Below, in pieces: positions 15,069 through 24,650 of a stretch of 64,000 nucleotides of DNA. How positions within the stretch are numbered: position 1 is the stretch's first letter; every line of letters begins with the position of its first letter. The notes beneath the pieces were generated by a model that saw nothing but the letters and a program-made list of their open reading frames with translations, did no database searches and had not been told where the DNA came from. The DNA comes from Dissulfurimicrobium hydrothermale (GTDB taxonomy: Bacteria > Desulfobacterota > Dissulfuribacteria > Dissulfuribacterales > Sh68): NCBI RefSeq assembly GCF_022026155.1, contig NZ_CP085041.1, positions 94,306-158,305 of the forward strand, written 5' to 3'. The translations under genes were made by a program, and so were the position numbers.

Positions 15069-15236
15069 CTCGGGTTTGACCGAGAGAGAAGACCGGACGC
15101 CGTGCGCATCCTTGAGCTGAAAGCTCGCCGCGTAGATAATGCGCCGGTCTTCCCCTTCTTTTTGCGAGAAATCGGACAGTATCTTTGGCCCGGCATAGCC
15201 GGAAGCCCGCATTTACAAGGTTGATTGCGCGAGGGA
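15069..15236 (+). ncRNA. Putative bridge RNA of IS110 copy 1
   Basis: Structure read by eye: stem-loop 1 CTCGG/CCGAG (15069-15084); a large loop closed by a perfect 9-bp stem GAAGACCGG/CCGGTCTTC (15088-15096, 15144-15152) containing an inner hairpin GAGC-TGAAA-GCTC; then a second loop tipped by CCGGC-ATA-GCCGG. On the 5' side of the second loop, ACAGTATCT (15176-15184) equals the last 9 nt of the element (16319-16327). On its 3' side, TGCGCGAGG (15226-15234) is nearly the reverse complement of the left end (CCTCAGCGCA). Those are the expected left and right donor guides. Target guides could not be assigned. Confidence 0.6.
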
Positions 15237-15241
15237 TTATT

Positions 15242-16202
<961 letters not shown>

Positions 16203-16379
16203 CTGGCGCCATGTTTCCATCTATAAGCCTCGAAGCCCAAGCACTACGGCTCAAAAATAGGATAAATCTTTGACTCAACCAACGGTATTATATTACATCA
16301 TGGCACTTGACATGGATAACAGTATCTGCGCCGGCTGGCTATAGACAAAAATCATTGGATTTTTGGGCGCCCATATAGT

Positions 16380-17021
16380 CTAGCCTATAACCTCTCTATA
16401 CATCGCCATCAAATTGTCGTTCCATGGGCCGCTTCCGGCGTTCTGTAGATAATAATCACTTACGTTTGGATTTGTTATCTGTTGCGTGGCTGATGAATAG
16501 AACGGCGTTTCATAACCTGACGGCGGGGTCAGATCTTCCAGGGGAAAATATTTTTGGTATGCGGCGGCAAATCTTGCATAGTCATCGGTATTGTATGCCG
16601 AACCGGGTTTTATGCCCGCATCGATTGCGGCATCGATCGCCGCATCGACATCCATCGGATAATTGCTGTGGCCGCCAAGCAAAACCGCGTCAAATTCTTT
16701 CCGGCTGTTTGAAGCATTTAATTGATCCAGCAGCGCCTGTTTGGCGGCGTCGTCCAGGTTCGAATTCAGGATGTGTTCCCTCGTGTTGCCGTATCCGCCG
16801 AAGAGCGATGGATCGTTGTTGATGTTGCCTGCGGCCCCTGGCTGTTGATAGAGGTCAGAGGATGCAGATGCAGACGAAGAAGAGGTCTGTGCAGAAGGTG
16901 TTGAGATGGTTTTCATGATGTCGGCAAAGGCTGTTGCTTTTTTTTCTCCGTTAGGGATATAGGTGGTAGCGACTGCCGGTTTATTGATTAGACCCTGCAA
17001 CGTAGTGCTTGCAATACTCAT
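16380..17021 (-). CDS. Orphan protein with sigma-54 promoter, possibly flagellum-associated
   Basis: 213 residues, not recognised. The N-terminal ~60 residues are low-complexity, rich in Ser/Thr/Ala (SAQTSSSSASASS), resembling secreted flagellar accessory proteins. The rest is helical with DVDAAIDAAIDAG and an aromatic-rich C-terminus (DDYARFAAAYQKYFP, SDYYLQNAG). No signal peptide. A strong GGAGG lies 6 nt before ATG 17021, and a near-consensus -24/-12 promoter lies 66 nt further up, so it is a real, regulated gene. The promoter type matches the fliK operon here, suggesting but not proving a motility role. Confidence 0.75.
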   Translation of the reverse strand: MSIASTTLQGLINKPAVATTYIPNGEKKATAFADIMKTISTPSAQTSSSSASASSDLYQQPGAAGNINNDPSLFGGYGNTREHILNSNLDDAAKQALLDQLNASNSRKEFDAVLLGGHSNYPMDVDAAIDAAIDAGIKPGSAYNTDDYARFAAAYQKYFPLEDLTPPSGYETPFYSSATQQITNPNVSDYYLQNAGSGPWNDNLMAMYREVIG

Positions 17022-17086
17022 ATCAACCTCCGTTAGCTTTTAAATTTTCAGTTCGGCCTTTCATCGGTCTGTTTGCATTGAATTAA

Positions 17087-17104
17087 AAGCAATTTCAATG
17101 CCAA
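17087..17104 (-). promoter_or_regulatory. Sigma-54 (-24/-12) promoter of the orphan gene
   Basis: On the minus strand: TTGGCAT, 5 nt, TTGCTTT. GG at 17102-17101 and GC at 17090-17089 have the required spacing, and the motif lies 66 nt before ATG 17021. It differs from the consensus GGCAC by one base. Confidence 0.65.
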
Positions 17105-17339
17105 GATTTGAGAGACCGCGACCCTGGGTGTTTAAAGGCCTGCTATTGACATCTTTGGGATATTGCAGGCAGGTTGCCGGTGTCTATGCGGAAAACAGGC
17201 TGCAATCTTTGCCTGCTTCACATATACAAACTTTTCGCCCCATACCCCCTCACTCCAGCCCCCTTCCGCAAGGAGAGTAGGGAAATTCGAGTTCCGGGTC
17301 CCGCAAGGAGGGGGGATTCAGAGTCAAATTGCGGTCACC

Positions 17340-17422
17340 ATCTTCAAGAAGCATAGAGATTGCCTCCCAGTTTTCCCCATTCCGCAAGCGGCCAGTTCGT
17401 GGAAACGCAGCTTATAGGTCAT
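17340..17422 (-). pseudogene. RelE/ParE-type toxin remnant
   Basis: From ATG 17422 the minus strand reads MTYKLRFHELAA and then, after a frameshift, EWGKLGGNLYAS before a stop. This resembles the start of RelE-family toxins (FHELALKEWKKLG). The ATG overlaps the stop of the degraded antitoxin (GATGACCTATAA), the normal arrangement in such pairs. Truncated and inactive. Confidence 0.5.
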
Positions 17423-17648
17423 CCAAGCTGACCTAGACAAACGGACCGTTTTCGCGTTCACGAACCAGATTGGCATCCTCCAGGTCTTCTATGTAGGCCA
17501 TAGGCCACTCATAGTGGGATACCGGTAGGCCTCTGGCCGGTTGTGGTTCAAGATGGCGATAGGCGTTCGCCGGCCTGTTTGAAAACGCCCGCGAGTTGCG
17601 GTTTAATTCAGTGACGCTGACGGTTATATCGGCAAAGATTGTATCCAT
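17412..17648 (-). pseudogene. Phd/YefM-type antitoxin, degraded
   Basis: The minus strand from ATG 17648 reads ITVSVTELNRNSR, then in successive frames VFKQAGER, PIAILNHNRPEAY and VSHYEWPMAYIEDLEDANLV, followed by a premature TAG and VSLDDL before TAA (17412). Together these restore a Phd-family antitoxin with at least three frameshifts and one stop. The DNA-binding and toxin-binding halves are recognisable, but no functional product is possible. Confidence 0.7.
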
Positions 17649-17673
17649 GATATCGCCCTGACATAGGCGGCCT

Positions 17674-17868
17674 ATCGATGGTCTTGCCAGCAGCCTGGGC
17701 CTTGTTCGCCATCTCAAAGAGCTTGGCAACGGTTGCGGTCTCGTACCCTGCCCTGTTTAGCATGGATGCAGTCCTGTTCTGGATGTTAAAGACCTGCTGC
17801 CTCAGCCACTCAGGGCTCTCCGCATGACACTGGACGCAGGCCTTGAGATCGTTCTTAAGCGGGCTCAT
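17674..17868 (-). pseudogene. Fragment of cytochrome c nitrite reductase (NrfA-like)
   Basis: 65 residues beginning MSPLKNDLKACVQCHAESPE, with a CxxCH haem motif and IQNRTASMLNRAGYETATVA. This matches the C-terminal part of NrfA before and after its last haem site. The N-terminal haem sites and the active site are absent, and the frame runs into the antitoxin remnant. A ribosome-site-like AAGGAGGGG precedes the ATG, so a short peptide could still be made. MITE copy B lies 37 bp upstream. Confidence 0.65.
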
Positions 17869-17904
17869 CTTTACGCCCCTCCTTTTCCCCTTTAAAAATT
17901 AAGA

Positions 17905-18063
17905 CTGATGATCTCGTAAAAAGTCATTATATGAGATGGCTAAGCAAAAATCGTAAATGCAAGGCGCGCAGATCCTGAGGAATGAGGCGTATTTTCTTGT
18001 ACGTCGCGGTGACGAAGGATGCAGCGCAACACGGCAGTCGGCGACTTCTTGCGACGCCATCAA
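17905..18063 (+). mobile_element. MITE-like dispersed element, copy B
   Basis: 159 bp with the same ends and core as copies A and C (CTGATGATCTCGTAAAAAGT ... GCGACGCCATCAA). Flanked by decayed genes. The stretch from 18064 to 18225 beyond it is AT-rich and shows no gene. Confidence 0.8.
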
Positions 18064-18225
18064 ATTTTTTTAAATTCTTCTCTAATTATCCATATAGATA
18101 GCAAAAAAGAGGTAACTGTGGTTAAGTATATAAAAAGGGGATTAAAGATGTTTACAATCACGCTACAAAAGAACTAGGGCAAACAGGTCTATTGCCGAGA
18201 AATGGATTCGGATGTTCAGGCGGTT

Positions 18226-19962
18226 TCAGAAGAGATAATGTGATATTCGGGCGATAAAGACAGAGACGAAAAGGATGAAAAACACTGACTCCACCATAAA
18301 CTCAAGCCTCATATTCTCCCTGACCCTCTCCCCGTAAAAGAGACTTGAAAGATAAAAAAACCACACACCTGCCGGCAGAAAGACAAACAGCGGGCACGGA
18401 AAGAGAGCGGGCACGGAAAGAGAGATGCTGGCCAAGGCAAGGATGACCGCGCCTGTGCGGATAAGCCGCAAGGCGCATCCCTCGCCGATGGCTATCACCA
18501 GGCTTTCCTTCCCAACTATCCTGTCCCCCTGGACATCCAAAAGCTCCATAAGGACTGTCCTCAAATAAACAAGGGTGCCGGACAAGACGAACCAGACCAA
18601 ACGGCATGGATCAAGAGGCTGCTCCAAACCAGGGACGAGCACGGCGACCGCAGCCCATGCGATAGAGACAAAGATGGCCTTGGAACCGGGCAGATCTTTT
18701 AACGATATCCTTTTCCTACCAGCAGGTATGACAGGCGCGGCATAAAAAGCGCCTAAGGCAGTAAGTACAAGAAGGAGCATGAAAGGTCCTGATCCGAGAC
18801 CAAACGCCATAAAGAGGCTCAGAAGTAAGGCAAGGACAGAGGCGCCGAAGAAAAAAACCTTATGTTTTATCAGAAACCTGACACGAAGTGGATCATTGTA
18901 CGCCCCTGCCTCACGATCTATAAGTCTGTTCAAGGTATGCATGGCAAAGATATAAAGGCATGAGATAGGGGCGGCAGGGATCAAAGGGAAACCCTGGACC
19001 ATGGCCGAGGCCGCAGCAAGCGCCCCTCCGGCCATGGCTGTAAGGAGTGTACTTTCGTGCAAAAACCTCATTAAACCGTAAGCGGCACGCCGGGACGCCG
19101 GCTCGAATGCGCCTGGCATGGCCTCTACTTCCCTCGCCACCCTATTTATAATCCAATTCGGCGTCGAGGCACCGGCGGTTATGCCGACGGCCCTGAAATT
19201 GCTGATCACGGCCTTGTCCAGGTCTTCCTCTGTCTCGACCGCCATAGCGACCTTGCCACACTCCTTTACAATGCCGGCAAGGCGCTTGGTATTTGCACTC
19301 TCCTTGCCACCAGCCACGATCACCGCATCCACCAGCCCTGCAAGCCGCCTTGCCTCATCCTGGCGCCTGCGTGTGGCGTCACATATGGTGTTTAAGACCC
19401 TGCCGCCTGGATACCTTTCGAGGATAAGCCTCGACCACTCGTGAAAACGTTCCTCATCTTGGGTAGTCTGGGCGAGGATGACATATCGCCCGATCTCAGC
19501 AGGCAGGGCGTTAATATCGTCTTCACTGCTTATAAGCATGCCGCCCTCACCGGCATAACCCATTATGCCAGCCACCTCTGGATGACCTTTATCACCGATG
19601 AGTAAGCACTTAAATCCCTTTTTTGCATAGTAGCGTGCAAGCATCTGTACCTTCACGACCCTTGGACAGGTAGCATCTACCACATTGAACCCGGCCCTTA
19701 CCAGCGCCTCCTTCTGATCTGGAGGGGCGCCGTGCGCCCTTATGATCACCACGCCCTCGCCACTGGCCGGCACGTCTCTCAAGACCTTGACACCTCTTGC
19801 CTCAAGAAGCGCCAGGACAGATGGGTTATGAATAAGCGGACCGAAGGTATAAACCTGGCCCTTGGACTCTCTTGAGGTAAAAAGGGCCATATCCACCGCC
19901 CTTTTTACTCCCAGACAAAAACCTGCGATGCGCGCAAGATAGACCTTCATTGTTTTTGACAC
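18226..19962 (-). CDS. ispH: IspH (HMBPP reductase) fused to a UbiA-like prenyltransferase domain
   Basis: 578 residues. Residues 1-285 are IspH: the [4Fe-4S] cysteines sit in AGFCLGVKRAVD, DATCPRVVK and TICDATRRRQDE, with the IRAHGAPP and GGKESANTKRL motifs. It makes IPP/DMAPP in the MEP pathway. Residues ~295-578 are a polytopic membrane domain with about eight helices and UbiA-like Asp motifs (LNRLIDREAGAYNDP and LLDVQGDRIVGKES). The two domains are in one uninterrupted frame. GTG 19962 (GAGG upstream) or ATG 19950 may be the start. glyS lies 8 bp upstream on the same strand. The fusion would place prenyl diphosphate synthesis at a membrane prenyl transferase; acceptor unknown. Confidence 0.9.
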   Translation of the reverse strand: MSKTMKVYLARIAGFCLGVKRAVDMALFTSRESKGQVYTFGPLIHNPSVLALLEARGVKVLRDVPASGEGVVIIRAHGAPPDQKEALVRAGFNVVDATCPRVVKVQMLARYYAKKGFKCLLIGDKGHPEVAGIMGYAGEGGMLISSEDDINALPAEIGRYVILAQTTQDEERFHEWSRLILERYPGGRVLNTICDATRRRQDEARRLAGLVDAVIVAGGKESANTKRLAGIVKECGKVAMAVETEEDLDKAVISNFRAVGITAGASTPNWIINRVAREVEAMPGAFEPASRRAAYGLMRFLHESTLLTAMAGGALAAASAMVQGFPLIPAAPISCLYIFAMHTLNRLIDREAGAYNDPLRVRFLIKHKVFFFGASVLALLLSLFMAFGLGSGPFMLLLVLTALGAFYAAPVIPAGRKRISLKDLPGSKAIFVSIAWAAVAVLVPGLEQPLDPCRLVWFVLSGTLVYLRTVLMELLDVQGDRIVGKESLVIAIGEGCALRLIRTGAVILALASISLSVPALFPCPLFVFLPAGVWFFYLSSLFYGERVRENMRLEFMVESVFFILFVSVFIARISHYLF

Positions 19963-19969
19963 CGGGCCT

Positions 19970-22051
19970 CTACATGGCTACTGCCGACAGGTCCCCGACC
20001 CTCAGAAACAGGTTTGATATCTGCCACAGGATGGAAAGACGGTTGGTTCTTATCCGGGGTTCTTCAACCATGACCATCACATGGTCAAAAAAATTGTCTA
20101 TCAGTGGCTTGAGGGATAAAAGTCTTATGAGGGCATCTTCATAGGAACCATCGCGCAGAAGGGCCAAAACATCGTCCTTTAACGACATATAGGCGTCAAA
20201 AAGGGCCTTCTCTTCCGGCGCCTCAAACAACGTCTGATCGACATCACCGCCTTCAAAGCCCTTAAGTATATTCATCACGCGCTTGAAGGCGATACTCAAC
20301 GGCTCAAACTCAGGTCTTACACGCACTGCAGCCAGGGCCTTTATACGCCGAACGCAATCAACAACATCGTCAAAACCAACCCTAATCGCCGCCTCTACGA
20401 TGCCGAGATCATAGCCCCTGGATGTCATATTGTTCACCATGCGGCCTCTGAAAAACTCCAATATCCCGCCGGCCGCCTCCTGCATTGACCGCGCCTTGCC
20501 CTTGATGTCGCGCAAGACCCCCTTGATGCCTTGATCAATTAGTCCTGCGAGAGAAAATCTTATGTCGGACGCCTCCAATATATGAAGCACGCCCAAGGCC
20601 TGTCTTCTGAGGCCGAAGGGATCCTGCGTACCAGACGGCTGAAGTCCTATGAGGAACATACCGCAGATGGTGTCTATCTTGTCGGCGATGCTCAGGATCG
20701 AACCTGTCATACTACTTGGGAGCGTCCCACCAGCCCTTATCGGCATATAATGTTCATGAATGGCCGTGGCAACCTCGTCGCATTCACCCGATCTTAAGGC
20801 ATACTCCCTGCCCATCACGCCCTGAAGGTCTGGAAATTCACCTACCATGCCGGTAAGAAGATCTGCCTTTGAGAGATAGGCCGCCCGTTCGACCAGCGCC
20901 ACCTTCTCAGGCGCGATCCCCCTGGCGAGATATAGGGCAAGGGACTTCACGCGCTCCGTCTTATCTAGCATGGTACCGAGGTACTGATTGAACACGATCC
21001 CGGAAAGTGCGTCCACGCGTTCATGAAGCGGGATCTTCATGTCCTCCTCGAAAAAAAAGGCCGCATCGGCAAGACGTGCACGTAAGACACGTTCATGGCC
21101 CTTCCTTATAATTGAATCGTCTGCCGGCCTGATATTGTTTATGGCCACAAAATTCGGCCTGAGCGCGCCGTCTCCATCAACTACGGCAAAGTATTTCTGA
21201 TGCTCCTTCATGACGGTGATCAATACCTCACGCGGCAACCCCAGAAAACGCCCATCAAAGGAACCGCATACGGCACTTGGATATTCCGTAAGATTCGTAT
21301 TTAGTTCGATAAGATCGTCATCCTGCAATATCGAACCGCCAGAACCAGCGACAGCCTGCATCACCCCCTTAAGAAGCATATCCCTCCTTTCGCCCATATC
21401 AACGATCACGAACCGCCTGCGAAGGGCCTCTATATAACTAGCCAGATCCGCCCTGACCTCAAAAGGCCCAGGGGCCATAAAGCGATGTCCCATGCTCATC
21501 TTCCCGCTCTCTATCCCCGCGATCTCAAACGGGATGACTTCGTCTCCAAAGAGCGCTACGACCCAACGGATAGGCCTTGCAAAACGGAAAGACGATGCAC
21601 CCCACTTCATGGTCCTTGGGAAGCGTATCTTTGCCGCAAGCAATGGCAAAAAGGAGGCCAAGACATCCCTTGTCTCTCTACCTTTAATGACCTTGTGTAA
21701 CACCAAGCACGGCCCTTTGCCCGTGTCTTTTATCCGTACAGCCTCTGGGCCGGCCCCCTGCGCCCTTAGAAATCCCTCGCCGGCCTTTGTAAGCGCACCA
21801 TCTGGGGCAAGGGCGATCTTGGCAGGAGGTCCTGTAATATCCTCTTCCCTGTCAGGCTGGCAGCTGATCAATTCACTTACAAACAGGGCCAGGCGCCTAG
21901 GGGTTCCCATGGCCTTAAGCCCCTTATAAGAAAGTCCTGCTCCCTTAAGACCTTCCTCTGCAAACTTCTCTATATCCGCCAAGGCCACAGGGATGAACGC
22001 AGCCGGCATCTCCTCGACACCTATTTCAAAAAGCAGATTCTCGGTCTTCAC
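19970..22051 (-). CDS. glyS: Glycine-tRNA ligase beta subunit
   Basis: 693 residues, normal for the bacterial beta chain. Recognisable blocks: [16 protein letters not shown] at the N-terminus, [31 protein letters not shown], a central HD-like region ([25 protein letters not shown]), [10 protein letters not shown] and a C-terminal anticodon-binding DALR-type region. It binds tRNA-Gly while the alpha chain forms glycyl-adenylate. Its start overlaps the glyQ stop by 4 bp (ATGA), indicating translational coupling. Confidence 0.97.
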   Translation of the reverse strand: MKTENLLFEIGVEEMPAAFIPVALADIEKFAEEGLKGAGLSYKGLKAMGTPRRLALFVSELISCQPDREEDITGPPAKIALAPDGALTKAGEGFLRAQGAGPEAVRIKDTGKGPCLVLHKVIKGRETRDVLASFLPLLAAKIRFPRTMKWGASSFRFARPIRWVVALFGDEVIPFEIAGIESGKMSMGHRFMAPGPFEVRADLASYIEALRRRFVIVDMGERRDMLLKGVMQAVAGSGGSILQDDDLIELNTNLTEYPSAVCGSFDGRFLGLPREVLITVMKEHQKYFAVVDGDGALRPNFVAINNIRPADDSIIRKGHERVLRARLADAAFFFEEDMKIPLHERVDALSGIVFNQYLGTMLDKTERVKSLALYLARGIAPEKVALVERAAYLSKADLLTGMVGEFPDLQGVMGREYALRSGECDEVATAIHEHYMPIRAGGTLPSSMTGSILSIADKIDTICGMFLIGLQPSGTQDPFGLRRQALGVLHILEASDIRFSLAGLIDQGIKGVLRDIKGKARSMQEAAGGILEFFRGRMVNNMTSRGYDLGIVEAAIRVGFDDVVDCVRRIKALAAVRVRPEFEPLSIAFKRVMNILKGFEGGDVDQTLFEAPEEKALFDAYMSLKDDVLALLRDGSYEDALIRLLSLKPLIDNFFDHVMVMVEEPRIRTNRLSILWQISNLFLRVGDLSAVAM

Positions 22052-22914
22052 ATCTCACCGTCCTTCAACCGTCTGTCCAGGCTCAAGATATATCCCTCGG
22101 CAACCTTCTTCGCTATTCTCCTCACACGACCGATATATGCCGTTCTCTCGGCCACGCTTATTGCCCCGCGCGCGTCAAGGATATTGAAATTGTGAGAACA
22201 TTTGAGGCACTGATCATAGGCAGGCAATACAAGACCGCGCTCAAGGAGATTGATAGCCTCCTTCTCATGCAGATCAAAGAGCTGCTTCAATACCTCTATA
22301 GATGCGGATTCGAAGTTATACCGGGAAAACTCCACCTCATCCCTGTAATGTACAAATCCATAAGTAACGTCGTCATTCCACTTTAAGTCATAGACATTAT
22401 CGACGCCTTGGAGATACATGGCAATTCGCTCAAGGCCGTATGTGATCTCGACCGGCACGATACCCACGTCGATGCCGCCGACCTGCTGGAAATACGTAAA
22501 TTGGGTGATTTCCATACCGTCCAGCCAGACCTCCCAGCCCAGCCCCCAGGCCCCAAGCGTCGGTGACTCCCAATCGTCTTCTACAAATCTGACATCGTGC
22601 CTGGCAAGATCGAGACCAAAGGCCCTGAGGCTGTCGAGATACATATCCTGGACATCGTCAGGTGAAGGCTTGAGTATCACCTGATATTGATAATAGTGCT
22701 GGAGCCGGTTTGGATTTTCACCATAACGGCCGTCAGTAGGCCTCCTTGAAGGCTGGACATATGCCGCCCGCCATCTATCGAGGCCAAGAGATCTTATAAA
22801 GGTAGCAGGATGAAATGTCCCGGCCCCGACCTCGACGTCATAAGGCTGGAGCACAAGACAGCCCCTGGAGCCCCAGTAGTTGTTGAGTTTAAAAATAAGT
22901 TCTTGAAAATTCAT
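22048..22914 (-). CDS. glyQ: Glycine-tRNA ligase alpha subunit
   Basis: 288 residues with the class IIc catalytic signature: [32 protein letters not shown]-like [31 protein letters not shown] (20 residues), [11 protein letters not shown] and [14 protein letters not shown]. First gene of glyQS. Only a weak ribosome site precedes ATG 22914, and no T-box sequence was found in the 187 bp upstream. Confidence 0.97.
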   Translation of the reverse strand: MNFQELIFKLNNYWGSRGCLVLQPYDVEVGAGTFHPATFIRSLGLDRWRAAYVQPSRRPTDGRYGENPNRLQHYYQYQVILKPSPDDVQDMYLDSLRAFGLDLARHDVRFVEDDWESPTLGAWGLGWEVWLDGMEITQFTYFQQVGGIDVGIVPVEITYGLERIAMYLQGVDNVYDLKWNDDVTYGFVHYRDEVEFSRYNFESASIEVLKQLFDLHEKEAINLLERGLVLPAYDQCLKCSHNFNILDARGAISVAERTAYIGRVRRIAKKVAEGYILSLDRRLKDGEM

Positions 22915-23101
22915 GATAAATCAGCTTTCTCACACATAGACTAAAAAATCGCAGCGGGGACCTTCAGCTACATGCGAAAGACCACGTAAGACCCCTGACT
23001 GACAGACACGCGACAGATCCTCGACTGCGGCTATTGCCAAGCTGATATAGCATAAGCGACATAAAAATTCCAGGGTTTATGGTCTGTTGCAGCAAGAAGA
23101 A

Positions 23102-24352
23102 TCAGACGGTCTCGCCGTCGGAAACAACCTTGGACGGCCACTGCTCGGCCTTTATCCCTGGCGAAATCACGCAATCTGTCCCGATTACAGAACCGGCTGG
23201 GACCTCAGCCCATTTGCCGATAAGCGTAAGGCCGCCATTCATGGGCCCGGCGCATATACGATTCGAGGCAATTGTGCTTCCTGCACCTATCCTGGCCTCT
23301 TCTCCTATAATGGCCTTTTTATCGCACACGACATGCCTGACGACTGCCCCCTTCAATATGACTGTATCGTGCATGACAACCGACTGAGCGACATAGGCAC
23401 CCTTCTCCACCACAACCCCAGGGGACAGGATGGAGTCTTCTACCTTACCTTTAATCACGCATCCTGGGGCGACGGAAGAATTTTTCAGGTCTGCACCGGT
23501 AAGTATGCGTATAGGCGGGCGGTCATAGCCCAGACCCTCCGCCTCGAGATTCGTGACGACCCCCCACGACTCCGGATCAAGACCACTTTGATGATCCAAT
23601 AGGTCCATGTTTGCATCCCAAAGGGCCTGGACGGTCCCTACGTCGCGCCAATAACCTTCGAATGGATAACAAAACAGGACCCCGTCCCTCAAGGCATTTG
23701 GAATGATGTGGTGGCCAAAGTCCTCTTCTTTTGTGGCCCTCAGGGCGGTCAAGAGATATTCAACATCAAATACATAGATGCCCATAGATGCCAGGTTCGA
23801 ACGGGCCTTCTTCGGCTTTTCCTCCCACTCTGTTATGCGGCCGTCACTCCCTACGATACCTATGCCGAACTGATGGGTCAACTCCCACGGGACCGTCATC
23901 ATGGCTACGGTCACCTTTGCACCGAGCCTCCTATGATGTCCGACCATCGCCCTATAGTCCATATAATAGACGTGATCACCAGAGAGGATGAGGACGTCCC
24001 GTGATGGACTTGACTCTATAAAGTCCATATTCTGCCGCACTGCATCAGCCGTACCCTTGTACCAGTCGGAGTCTTTTCCCCCCGTCCTCGGCGGAAGGAT
24101 CTCTATCCTACGGGTCCTGCCGGTAAAATCCCAGGCGGCACCGGTCCCTATATGACGCATGAGGGAAAGCGGCTTGTACTGTGTAAGCACCGCCACCCTT
24201 GCAAGGCCAGAGTTCATGCAGTTTGAAAGGGCAAAATCAATTATCCTATAGATGCCGCCGAACGGCACGGCTGGCTTGGCCCTGTGACTCACAAGGACAT
24301 TCAGGCGACTGCCCACTCCGCCAGCCAGGACCATTGCAAGGGTATCCCTCAT
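23102..24352 (-). CDS. glgC: Glucose-1-phosphate adenylyltransferase (ADP-glucose pyrophosphorylase)
   Basis: 416 residues from ATG 24352 (an in-frame TTG at 24361 is an alternative). Nucleotidyltransferase domain: MVLAGGVGSRLNVLVSHRAK, PAVPFGGIYRIIDFALSNC, YKGTADAVRQN, LILSGDHVYYMDY, EEKPKKARSNLASMGIYVF. The C-terminal left-handed beta-helix is complete (SILSPGVVVEKGAYVAQSV). It makes ADP-glucose for glycogen. The tRNA-Sec gene lies directly upstream in the same direction, with a small hairpin CCTGAA/TTCAGG between them (24372-24388), so read-through transcription is possible. Confidence 0.95.
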   Translation of the reverse strand: MRDTLAMVLAGGVGSRLNVLVSHRAKPAVPFGGIYRIIDFALSNCMNSGLARVAVLTQYKPLSLMRHIGTGAAWDFTGRTRRIEILPPRTGGKDSDWYKGTADAVRQNMDFIESSPSRDVLILSGDHVYYMDYRAMVGHHRRLGAKVTVAMMTVPWELTHQFGIGIVGSDGRITEWEEKPKKARSNLASMGIYVFDVEYLLTALRATKEEDFGHHIIPNALRDGVLFCYPFEGYWRDVGTVQALWDANMDLLDHQSGLDPESWGVVTNLEAEGLGYDRPPIRILTGADLKNSSVAPGCVIKGKVEDSILSPGVVVEKGAYVAQSVVMHDTVILKGAVVRHVVCDKKAIIGEEARIGAGSTIASNRICAGPMNGGLTLIGKWAEVPAGSVIGTDCVISPGIKAEQWPSKVVSDGETV

Positions 24353-24404
24353 ATCTATCAATTACCCAATCCCTGAAGGGATTTCAGGCCCGAAGTCATA
24401 AAAA

Positions 24405-24503
24405 TGGCGGAAGCGCATGGGAATCGAACCCACCCACGGGGCTCCTCACCCCGTGCACCGGATTTGAAGTCCGGGAGGGCCACCAGCACCCTTTCCGCTT
24501 CCA
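24405..24503 (-). tRNA. selC: tRNA-Sec (anticodon TCA)
   Basis: 99 nt on the minus strand, with a long acceptor stem (GGAAGCG with CGCTTCC), anticodon stem-loop CCGGACTTCAAATCCGG (anticodon TCA), an extended variable arm (CACGGGG-TGAGG-AGCCCCGTG) and T arm GGTTCGATTCC, then GCCA. The long extra arm and UCA anticodon are diagnostic, so this genome decodes UGA as selenocysteine. No selenoprotein gene with an internal TGA was recognised in this window. Confidence 0.96.
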
Positions 24504-24509
24504 AGCTCT

Positions 24510-24538
24510 CTGTACGGTCTTTAAAGGGCATTGTCAAG
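24510..24538 (-). promoter_or_regulatory. Sigma-70-type promoter of tRNA-Sec
   Basis: Minus strand TTGACA (24538-24533), 17-bp spacer, TACAGA (24515-24510). The mature tRNA starts 7 nt past the -10 box, so transcription may begin at or next to G1. Confidence 0.6.
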
Positions 24539-24650
24539 ACCACGCGGCTACATGTTTTCATTACACCTACCAATCTCAAAATTTTTAGGTAAAATATAGA
24601 TACACCAAAGATTGAGATCTCTACAACCCATGAGATAAAGACGAGACACA

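Noticed and set aside
15088..15152. Target guides of the bridge RNA matching the two insertion sites
   Set aside because: Beyond the CT core, neither flank pair matches the first loop convincingly.
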